Assembly (NCBI GenBank): GCA_021521415.1
Contig: JAIQDT010011141.1
Coordinates: forward strand, 1-64,000
Length of the DNA: 64,000 nt
Direction: 5' to 3'
DNA from: Bidens hawaiensis
Taxonomy: Eukaryota; Streptophyta; Magnoliopsida; Asterales; Asteraceae
In this document: one piece after another, positions 45,682 through 55,505 of the stretch
Layout: each line of letters begins with the position of its first letter
Numbering within the stretch: position 1 is the stretch's first letter
Program-made: the position numbers and the translations under genes
Notes under the pieces: model-generated
What the model saw: only the letters and a program-made list of their open reading frames with translations
Told to the model about the DNA's origin: nothing
Databases searched by the model: none

Positions 45682-46047
45682 TGTAAGTCCCGAATCTGGA
45701 TCACTACATAGCAATATCAACTTAACACATGATTGGGTGGAATCCAAACATGTGATGAATCAAGAAACAAATAACAAGAACACAAAACATAGGATTCAAA
45801 GCACACGTTTATTATAAATGTCGAGTACTTAATCCCGTAATACAAAATCGGTTTCACCTTGGAGAGAATAATTAACTAACCTCTCTTAACAATGATAAAC
45901 ATAAAGCTTATATATGTTAGTTCAAGCCATGTAGGCTAAGCCCAATCCCAACCCGTCAAGCCCACCGAAATCTACAAGGATTTTGGTTTATTACAAACAA
46001 AACCTAAAACACAAAACACAGCATAAACCATAAAATATATCCAAACA
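45682..46047. mobile_element. 366-bp solo LTR in UGT copy 2
   Basis: TGTAAGTCCCG...ATCCAAACA with a perfect 5-bp duplication GTGGT (45677-45681 and 46048-46052). The interior is non-coding and AT-rich. Type and orientation are not determined. Removing it and one duplication restores UGT alignment. Confidence 0.88.
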
Positions 46048-46056
46048 GTGGTCTTG

Positions 46057-48925
46057 TGCAACATCCAAAAATTTTCGTTAATTGGCCTGTGTGTCTCTAT
46101 GAGCTTGCTATGTTAATCGGGATGTAATTTCTCCAAGTCGAGGGGCTTCCTAGTACTTATTAAAAACCCATTTAATTATCTTTGGATTTAAGTTATCACA
46201 TTTCACAAGATGGAGGACCAAAGTGTAACATTTATAATATTATAACCGATCGTTCCAGCAAGAGGCAGCCATATCACCATCAATTCTCTTTTTTCCAGCA
46301 TTCCTAAGGCTAAAAATCTAATTCAAGTTTAGTATTATATCAATGAAGGTCTTTTACACCATTAAACCTTTTATTGAACCCTAGAGATGTCATAATCATG
46401 TTGGAGTTTGAGTTTTGATTATAACAGCTTCTGACATATTCGTACTCGTTTATTGTTTGGTTTATAACTCCATGATAATTGATTGTTATTGATTGATTCT
46501 TGTATCCATGATGTTCTAGTTTGAGTCTAGTTTCCAGAAAGGTATAATTTATAATTTTTGGATGAGATTTGAATGGTTTTTATGATTTTATAAAAACATG
46601 TGCCAAAGTTGATGTGGGGAGTCGAATTCTGGTCTATCTTCATGACATCAGAACCTTTTCCAGATTGGTTGGTTCCACTTTTGGAACTTCAAATTTTGAG
46701 TTAGGATTCCATCATATAAAACCCTTTTGCTGCGCACTGAAATAGCTGCACGTACCTTTTTGTGTTGGAGGAATTTTTATGATTTTTTTGTGAACTAGAA
46801 AAATATAACAAAAATATTTTTAGAAATATAAGATATTTATGCAACTCTAGTAAAAATTTCTTAATTTATTTCTATGATTTTCTTATGTAATAAAATACAT
46901 CTTTGTATGCTAAAATCTGCATATTAGACTCGTTATTGATCAATATATCTCAGTTTAGGACATAATCAGTGCCTGTCCAATTGAGTATCTTTCGGGGCTG
47001 AATTAAGTAACGTTTTTGCTCCGTCATCTTCCTAGGTATGTCATATATATTATACTTTAGTATCGTGAGCAATGAAGTTCGTTTGATTGGTTAATTGTCG
47101 ATAGATTGAAAACTAAGATTTCGGTTGTCTAGATTGTTAATTGTTGAGTTTAGCGCGTTGTTTGAGGGGATTAACAACCAATTCAGATTGTGTAGCCTTA
47201 GTATGGTATACGGGCTGTGAAAACTTGATTTTTATGTTATTGGGGTTGAATTCGTTGTCGATTTCTCAAACGGGTCGGTACAATGCAAATTCTCGTTTAA
47301 TTGTTAGTTTGTGCGTTGTACAAGTGAATTGCCGACCCATTCAACTAGTGAAGTGTCGTGTGGACTTGTTGGCTGTAACAATACTAAATTTTATCCACAC
47401 GGGGCTGAGTTGGTTGATAAGTGCATAAACAACTCATTAACGCGCGTATTCGATACAATTAACAACTTTCGGGTGTAGTTTGGAAATCCTTTGTCCCTGG
47501 AGTTAACTAAGGGTGGTTTTGGTAAATACAAGGCCCTAGGAGCTGATGTAATTGGAATTGGTATGGTTGAGGCTTTAGGTCAATCAAATCATGTTAGAAC
47601 GCCTCGTTGGATAAGTGAGTACAGTTCCGTTAGTAATCATTATGTGTAATCCGACAGGTGTTTGATTCGTGGGACTACTTAGGGGTTCCCTAGCTTGTTG
47701 ATATTTGTGTGCCTCGTGTCAGGTGAGTTTCATGATGCCCCTTTTAACCTTTTTACGTTTTGGGCCGGCACACACACCTTATTACAAAACTATTTGAATG
47801 GCATTGCATAGCCTTATTATTATTTGTACATTAATGGAACTAGGTGTGGATTATATTCTATGCCTTAGGATATTTTGGACTCGTTTTGGTCATAAATTCC
47901 TTAAGTTTATATATGTTGTTTATTTTCTAGGCTTGAGTATGTTATTAGGCCTGGTATTAATTGAATACAAGTAGACCTACTTACATTAGTTCATATTTTG
48001 GACTGACTTATATATATTACCTTATAGCCTACGGTTGTTGATATTATTTAGTTTCTTGTGACTAAGATTTATGTGAGTATGCTTATTAATGTGTGTGTGC
48101 ATGATGATTGTGGCCGGGTCAAATATATTACTCGGGTTCTTAAATCTCGTGGAGGGGGGGGGGGGAGGCCCGTGTTGCATAATCATCATTAAGGCGGGTC
48201 AAATTTATTACTCGGATCCTTGACTTCATGTCTCGTGATTCGTGGTGGGGAGGCCCGTCGTTTGCTAAACCGTGATCGGGTCAAATATATTACTTGGGTT
48301 CTTAAATCCCGTGGTGGGGAGCCCGTACGTGTTTAGGTTTGTTAAGCCGTGACCAAGTAAAATATATTACTTGGGTTCTTAAATCCCGTGGTGGGGAGGC
48401 TTGTGTCATGTGCTTATGTCTTACCGCGTCCGGGTCAAATATATTACTCGGGTTTTTAAATCCCGTGGTGGGGAGGCCCGTACGTGTGTTCGACCGTGAA
48501 TATATTATTTGGTGATTATTTCTTTATTTGATTGCCTATTATTTCCTATACTTTTTTATACATATAACTTTTGAAATGATTTATGAATGTTTACTAAAAC
48601 CTGAACTCACTCAGCTCACGCTGACTTTGTGTGTATGTTAGTTTGACTTTCAGGTTAAGGATTGGATGTTATCGCTTGGACGTGCTTGAGACTACTCGTA
48701 CGGTTAAAGGCATTCCTAGTCGAGAACTTCGAAATAAAAAGAATATTTTTATTTTATTTTTAGTTTTGGGCAAATGTCCCCGGCTTTGGGGTTTTTAATA
48801 CTTAACATTTTCTGCTGCTTATTACTCTAAGCCGTTTTTAACGAAGTGAACTTGCTTGGTTTTAAATTTTTGAGAATTTTGGTATGATTACCAACCGTAG
48901 GATTCCCGGTTTTTGGGGTCTTACA
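46057..48925 (+). mobile_element. 2.9-kb solo LTR in UGT copy 2 (Gypsy, Tekay-like)
   Basis: TGCAACATCC...GGTCTTACA, flanked by TCTTG (46052-46056) and TTTTG (48926-48930), four of five matching. The UGT words GTGGTCTTG and CCAGAAG rejoin when it is removed. Its length and TGYAACATCC start suit a large chromovirus LTR. The start resembles 8101. It has no coding region; a 95-codon frame near 47141 has no recognisable content. Confidence 0.82.
48110..48490 (+). repeat. Five-copy tandem repeat in the 2.9-kb LTR
   Basis: Five degenerate units of about 60-80 bp, each containing GGGTCAAATATATTAC, then GGGTTCTTAAATCCCGTGG and GGGGAGGCCCGT. The units vary in length and one has a poly-G run (about 48156-48166). 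Confidence 0.88.
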
Positions 48926-49382
48926 TTTTGCCAGAAGGGGATCTAGAGTGAACTGTTGGGATTGGAAAAGTCGTTGGGTGGGCCCCGCAGGTGGTAGTGC
49001 TAGGTCACGTGCAGTCGGAGGGTCTGTGCCTCACTGTGGGTGGAACTCGTTGTTGGAGAGTTTATGGTTCGGTGTACTGGTGGCTACTTGGCCTTTATAT
49101 GCAGAGCATCAGATCAATGCATTTGAAATGATGGTGGATTTGGAATCAACGGTGGAGATCACACTAGATTATAAAAGGGATTTGTTTAACCCTACGGCGG
49201 AAACAATTATAGTCACTGCAAAGGAGATAGAAAGCGGGATAAGGCGAGTGATGGAGGACGATTTGGTGAGAACACAAGTGAAAAAGATGAGTGATAATAG
49301 CAGATCGACGACGATGGAGGGTGGTTCATCATATTCCTATATTGGTTTTCTCATTCAAGATGTTATAACACATGTCTCCTAA
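48926..49382 (+). pseudogene. UGT copy 2, 3' fragment with PSPG box
   Basis: It aligns with 5808-6261 of copy 1. Contains the PSPG box, with HCGWNS and WPLYAEHQ; copy 1 reads AEQQ, so one conserved Gln is changed. A stop replaces Arg early (TGA for CGA near 48948), and small indels near 48945 and 49008 disturb the frame. From 49020 onward the frame is open to the stop at 49380, ending in VITHVS as copy 1 ends in VIAHVS. Confidence 0.88.
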
Positions 49383-50410
49383 TATCAGTTTTTTCTTTTT
49401 AATGTTTTAACTTGTGATGTTGGTAACACCAAAAAATAATAAAGATACGTTAGATTTTGATCCTTTACTATTTAGTAGTGTTGAATAAAAGTTGTCCACT
49501 TAACGTGCGTTGGTGGCGTAGGCATTGGTTAGAAGGGTGGTGACTTAGTGGCGATTAGACCTGAAGTACATAGCATGTGACAGTAGCTTTGTGTTTTCGT
49601 ATATTATTGTTGATTAATATCAAGCCATAAATCGCAAGTGACAATAGCTTTTTAATGTTTTTACTTTTATAACTTTAAAAGATGGTTTTATAAAATTCCA
49701 AATATATTATTGAGACGTGCTCATATTTATCCACGTTTCAGTCTAGATTTAGTTAATAACGGAGTTGTGCGTAGTAATATTTAAGTCATTGAAACACAAA
49801 AGTAAACGTTGTCGAGATTGCTTCAAAGTTTTATTTTTATGGTAGTTTTTTTCCTTTTACAACCTTCAAAATTTAATGATTTAAAAATTTTTTTGTTATT
49901 GCAACATGCTTATTTTAAACAAAGTTTTAACATGAATATTTTGTTGTATACATGTTCGACATTATTTTATTCCTAGGTTCCCTCGCCATAACACACGTGA
50001 TAGATTTACGCTAGCGTTTTGGTTTTATGTTATAAAGTTTTTCAAGTCCCGATCCATAAACAAATATGAACTAAAAAACTAACTCCTTTTTATATTAATT
50101 AGAAGATATAACTCAAAACTGATTCAAACTCTCGAACCCTGACTCGGTTTTTCTCTTAATGGACCTTAACTTGGTTGCATCTAATCATCTTCTTGACAAA
50201 CCCTAATTTGATTGCCCCTATTTTATAATGTTAACTCTAAATTAACTAACACCTAATAACCCTAACTTGGTCATTAAGAAACCATTTAATAACCCCTTTT
50301 AATTCTTGGGCTGGGCATACTCTCGGGCGGAACAAAAAGTGATCCAACAATCAACCCCCGGTTGTTGTACCCGACTCGCCCCCCCTAATTTCCTACTCGA
50401 AATAGGCGGG
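49383..50410 (+). repeat. 3' flank of UGT copy 2, paralogous to 6262-7290
   Basis: Continuous similarity to the flank of copy 1 up to GAAATAGGCGGG, where an Athila-type LTR begins. No gene. It shows that the duplication unit spans gene plus flank. Confidence 0.9.
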
Positions 50411-51538
50411 TGATGTATGGGTGAAATAATGTGTGTTAAGTAAGTTATATCGTGAGTTTTGTGTGTTTATATGTCGGAAACATGATTACTTTGAGTAGTT
50501 TTACGTTTACAGGTAAGTGGAGCATAAAGGAGCTAAATTGGAGTATTTGAGATGGAGTGTACATGAAGATTTTATTATATGGAATGATAAAGAATTTGAA
50601 GACAAAGATGTGGCCAAAAACGGTGTGTAAAACGGAGCTATAACGAAGAAGTTATGGGCAAAACAGTGCAGGGGGGTAGTCACCGTAAAGTAGTGGCTGA
50701 TGACCATAGGCGACGGTCCCATCGTAGCTTACGGTGTGGAGACCGTAGGCTACGGTGGTCTGGGCGGAAAAACACGATTTTTAGGTTTTTGTTGACTATT
50801 TTAAGCTCGGTTCAACCCTTGACCGCCTATGCTTCATACCCTAACATATTTGGGCGATTTGGGGGCCATTCTTCACGATTCTCACACATCCCAATCATCA
50901 TAATCATCCATGCCATCATTCATTGAAGAATCAAGAGAGCTAATGAAGAAAACTATGCAAGGCTAATCTGCTTGTGACCATTTCCGGTTGTAGGGTTAAG
51001 TTGTTTATTGGATTGTTGGTACTCTAAACCTTAACTTTTGGATTTTGTTTGTGTGCTTGAAAGTGTTTTTTTGGGTAATCAATGAGATTTGAAGTTTATC
51101 AGTTAATGGTTTTTGTCATCAGCAATTAGGATTGAGTCCTTAGTGTCATTGATCTAGTTATCTTTAACCATAATATTGAATTGGTTCATCATTATCTAAA
51201 ATTAACAATCAATTAGATTAATATTTTGCCGTGTCAATCATTCGGATTAAATTCTGACAATCAACATAGTCAAACATTTAATCTTTTGGTTTCTTCAAAT
51301 ATTGTAATTCGATAGGTTTAATTATCAAACCAATTTACTTCAAAACCTGAAACCTAGATATTGGCTACCCTTTTCATATGTGTTTACAAATAAATTAATC
51401 ATATTTTCGTTTAACAAATCTCTTAAACCGCCTAACCTCGTTTGCCCGCTTAGTATAATTAGTTTGCCCGCTTAGTATACCTTACTTCCCCTAGCTAGTA
51501 AAGGTAATTTATAAATGTTTTTGATTGACCTTTTGATA
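50411..51538 (+). repeat. 5' LTR of the reduced Athila-type element
   Basis: It starts TGATGTATGGG. Its end, GATTGACCTTTTGATA, aligns with the LTR end of the gag-only element (GACCTTTCAACA), with the terminal CA mutated. A GC-rich block at 50680-50760 repeats ACCGTAGGCTACGGT-like palindromes. Confidence 0.75.
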
Positions 51539-51548
51539 TCGATCAAAA

Positions 51549-51566
51549 TGGCGCTGTTGCCGGGGA
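51549..51566 (+). promoter_or_regulatory. Primer-binding site, tRNA-Asp
   Basis: TGGCGCTGTTGCCGGGGA, one mismatch to the perfect site at 19184-19201, and the same 10-base distance from the LTR end. Confidence 0.88.
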
Positions 51567-51699
51567 ATCAACGCGCAAAGTGCTAGTTTAGTGTTTTGTT
51601 TATTTTTAGTTTTATTTTATTTTTGTCTTTCGGTTTTGTTTTATTTTTGTCAGTTTTACGTTCGGTATTCGTGTGTCTCATGTGTGCAGGTAACTCAAG

Positions 51700-52413
51700 A
51701 TGACATGGAGTTGGGTTTATGACCCACATGAAAGATATAAGGTCGTGGAGGATGATGATTCGGACTATTCACATTCATATCACAAACCACCTTCACCAAA
51801 CCATCAAAGCTATTATGATTCATATAGTTATAGACAAGGGAACTTCAACCAGCAGGGTCGCAATAGGCAGTACCAAAATTATTCACCGCCTCCACCTAAG
51901 TATCAAGAATATTACGAGTCAGATGAGTATGATAGTGATGGGCCCGAGACACCATCACTTGTAAGGTATCAAGAGGAGAAGTATGTCTACTATTCTGATG
52001 ACTACCTTCAGCCAACATACGTAGAATTTCCGCAATATAATAATCAAGATTCTGAGGTGTTGGCACTTTTTAAGGACCTCTTTGTGAGGATAGAAGTTCA
52101 TGAAAAGGTTAATGTTGCTCAAGATGAATTGATGAGCCAACTCATTGATGATTTGACCTAAATTAAACGAGATCATGAAATGGTGGCCGATGATAAAGAA
52201 TATGAACTAGAAGTAGAGGCTCTTGATCTTTCGAAGAATGAATTTGAGGAGGTGGTTGTGGAGAATAATACAACGCCAATTCCTCTAGTTACCAAAGAGT
52301 TAATTAATGTCTCGGTTGTGGTTACTGATGACAATGTTGAATGTGTGGACCAAGTTGAAGACAAAGTAACTTTCAAGATATCAGACACTGAAATAGTCCC
52401 CAAGTTGTTCTAA
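51700..52413 (+). pseudogene. Tyr/Asp/Gln-rich frame of the reduced Athila-type element
   Basis: About 237 codons from ATG 51700, 160 bases after the primer site, with one in-frame TAA at 52159-52161. The first half is rich in Tyr, Ser, Pro and Gln (SYSYRQGNFNQQGRN and PPPPKYQEYYES), like a low-complexity RNA-binding or linker segment. The second half is acidic (ELEVEALDLSKNEFEEVV). I recognise no domain, and it does not look like the Gag core at 16948-18519. It stands where gag should be. It may descend from the N- and C-terminal ends of a gag that lost its middle. Confidence 0.5.
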
Positions 52414-53343
52414 TTATCCCCAGTTTCATATTCCTCAAACTGATAAAGTTAGGTATGTTGGTTTAAGAGGAAGGTATAGGTGAAGGATAGTGGGAACGGT
52501 ATTAAGAAATGGGCCTATATTGGTTCTACAGACGTTTCAATCACAAAGAAGAAGGTGTGGACACATCACCTTAAATACCGAGCTTACACGGGAAACTCGG
52601 TCGGAAAATGCTCGGTTTGGCCCCGATCAATATTTAATGTTTCGAAGATAAGAAAGAGTGCGTGGGTCGACGTGTTCGCTACCGAGCATATGTTGGAAAT
52701 TTTGAACGTAAATATGCATTCACACCGGCCCGTTTTGGTTTATTGTACATGCTAATCATGAAGGAGGAAGCAGAGCATTGGGACCCACTAACTACCGAGC
52801 ATATGTGGGAAATTCGGTAGGTAAATGTTCCATTAGACCACCAAAACCGCCAAATCAGGTAATGGTCCGGCTGAAGATCTTAATAAAAACTTAGCGCTGA
52901 CCGGGAGGTAACCCGGCCTTTTGTTTTGTTTTTCTTTTTGTATTTTACTTTTTGTTTGTGTTTAGCAATCATACTAAACCCTAAGTGTGACGAAGTTCAT
53001 GGTGGTCTAGTCATGATTCGGTGGAGAATATATTGTCCATCAAAGTTCGAGGAGTTCTTGTCAAGTTTGCAACAGTACTTATCAGCAGGACCTGTTTGAC
53101 AAGAGAGATTCGAATCAGGTGCGTGTGTCTCTTTCCTGTACTTTGGTTGTTACAATTTTTAGGTTCTCGTGTACTACACTCAATTTTTAACAGTAAATTA
53201 CATTGGGGGACAATGTAAAGTTTAAGTGTGGGGATGTGGGATTGAATGTGAAAGGGTGAAAAATGATAAAAATGTCCCGAATTAAAATTTTTTGCAAAAA
53301 CAATGGAAAGGATAGAAAAATTAGGAACTGTTTGTTAAAACTA

Positions 53344-53374
<31 letters not shown>

Positions 53375-54243
53375 TATATTATAAATAAATAAAATAATAA
53401 TAATAATACCAATAATAATAATAGAGGAGCAATAACACACACTTAATTTGGGATGTGTCGGTAGGCTCAGCCTTTAAGAATGAAAGGACGTTTGGTTGTT
53501 GACTTAATTGAAACTTTAATTGCTTGGCTTTAGTGGGAAACAACATCGGGTTTTGTTTGTTTTGCTAAGCCTGTGTAAGGACTGGGATGAAAGATCGGGC
53601 CATACTGAAGACTTTTGTTAGAGTTGATCATCAAAAGAAAATTTTAAAATATGAATAGACTATTGAACGATGCTTGGATTGGCTTAACGTTAGAGTATGC
53701 TAGATGGCTTGTGATATAAACATAAAGAAAAATGCTTCTAGTTTAAGTGGTTAACGCTTCATAGGTGTATGGTTTTATAACCTTAAATCATGTATTGATG
53801 GGATGCCCTAAGGTTCGGAGACCATGGGTCTTTATGCGGTATATCATCTGGGTATTCATATCTCCTAAGTAGATTTATGAATATTAAAAGAACTCAAAGA
53901 GAAAACCCGTAGTTTATCTACCACATATAAGTCATTAAACATGATCATTACGTGGTTTTAAAGTACAATTACACTACTGACTTGATCATTCATGCTGTTG
54001 GTTATATGAGGTCCCCGTGCTCGCGTCTTCTTACCATTAAGAAACGGACCACACGTAACACGCCATATGTAAGCCCTAGAGATGAATTCGTGCATACTCA
54101 CCTATGGAGATGGACGTTGGGGTGTTGCTTGACAACGGAAGTATGCCATGTAGTGGGGACTATTTGCTAGATAGATACCTAATTGTACCTTAATAGTATC
54201 TAATGGCCATTCTCACTTTGATGCTTAAGTTTAAGTTGGGCGA
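52414..54243 (+). other. 3' non-coding region of the reduced Athila-type element
   Basis: No gene. A block at 52560-52830 repeats ACCGAGC-type words (CTACCGAGCATATGTTGGAAATT and a close second copy). The hairpin ACCGGGAGGTAACCCGGCC lies at 52900-52918. A TA microsatellite lies at 53342-53377. The rest matches the gag-only element. Confidence 0.7.
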
Positions 54244-55290
54244 TGTCAGGACCGTGAGTCGGGTGAAACCTTAGCAAAGGTTCGATAAGAACACACCGAC
54301 TCAAATACCCAAAGACCGATTGAATATCCCGGCGGAATCAGGATATCCAATGATTGGGAATGAAGGATTGTGAACAATAATCAAACACAAAACAGTAAAT
54401 GATAATCAGTAAATGCTATTTCAGAGACAAAGATTCACTATATTTAATGATTCATTAATGAAACAGTGAATGAAATGTCTAGGGTTTTGTGTGACGGCGG
54501 CGGCTATTGTAAGACAAACAAAATGGAATGTTTTTCGTAATCAGTGCATGCCAGCCTGTATTCCGTCTTGAAAATCCGTCTCCTAAAAGGTATCCTAGGA
54601 CGTCTATTTATAGACCCTGACAACCTTCTAGAAGTCCTAGTCATTACATAATGAAAGACAAATCAAATACAAGTGTTATAGTCCTCAAGCAAGGTACATA
54701 CCTTGCTCGAGTAAACTTCCTATACTAGGTGTGCTCGGTGAATGTCCTCGAGCAGACTTTACTTGGAATATATTCTCTTTCGAAGAATACATATTCCCTT
54801 TGAGTAAGCTTCATTCCTCTTGACTTGTTCAAGCTTTGCTCGAATAAGTCCATCGAGCAAGCTCATTCTTCTTGATGTCTTCAGCTTTTCTTATTCAGCA
54901 ATCTTTAGCATGCTCGGATGTAAATCTTGCTCGGTAACTGAACTGTGCTCGAAGTCTTTGCTTTGATTCACGTGACATCCTCTTATTACATCCATGCTCG
55001 TTCCCATGTGCTCGATCATCCTGTGCTCGTAACACTTGGTTAGAACTTGTATGATCAAGCTGTTTGCTCGATTGGCAATCCATGCTCGATAGAAGAATAC
55101 TCTTGCTCGTTGAAGTGTAGCTTACTCGAAGCCTTTAACACTTAGAAGAATCAACCATTTAAGGCTCAGAACCTTGCTCGAAGTAGTAAAAACCATGCTC
55201 GATCGTCTGGGCTTGCTCGAATTCCATACTTAGCCGTTTCTGAGGAGGTTGTGAAGATTCCAATCTTCCTTGTAGAAATCCGACCCAACA
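54244..55290 (-). repeat. 3' LTR of Copia element 2
   Basis: TGTCAGGACC...CGACCCAACA, 1047 bp. The purine tract CTAGGGGGAGAT (minus strand, 55291-55302) follows immediately inside. From 54690 to 55225 the word GCTCG occurs about 15 times on the + strand (mostly as TGCTCGA or TGCTCGG), with a few in the opposite sense. Confidence 0.88.
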
Positions 55291-55505
55291 ATCTCCCCCT
55301 AGATTGGAACAAGCTCAGATGCACCAAAACATACCTGCATAGAGTTACACATATATCAGATTTCAAGATAAATCATTTAAGAACATGTCTTTTCATTACA
55401 TGATTGGAATTCTGCCTCATGGGCATTACAAACTAAAGTTTTTACAACTCAAACAAAATACAAAGATAAATAGAAATAAAGTCTATAATCCTTTAGCTCC
55501 TTCTG

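Larger units (their letters stand above)
50411..54243 (+). mobile_element. Reduced Athila-type Gypsy element, cut by Copia element 2
   Basis: LTR, tRNA-Asp primer-binding site with one mismatch, a short novel frame, then a long 3' non-coding region that matches the gag-only element at 14427-16200 in reverse. No gag core, protease, reverse transcriptase or integrase is seen. It inserted in the flank of UGT copy 2 and was itself interrupted at 54244, so its 3' LTR is not in view. Confidence 0.8.

Noticed and set aside
47141..47428. 95-codon ORF
   Set aside because: Inside the 2.9-kb solo LTR. No recognisable protein and no homologue in the window.
54690..55225. Regularly recurring GCTCGA words that look like a CRISPR-type array
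   Set aside because: The repeats are 5-7 bases, irregularly spaced, inside a plant LTR with TG...CA ends and a polypurine tract. No CRISPR context.
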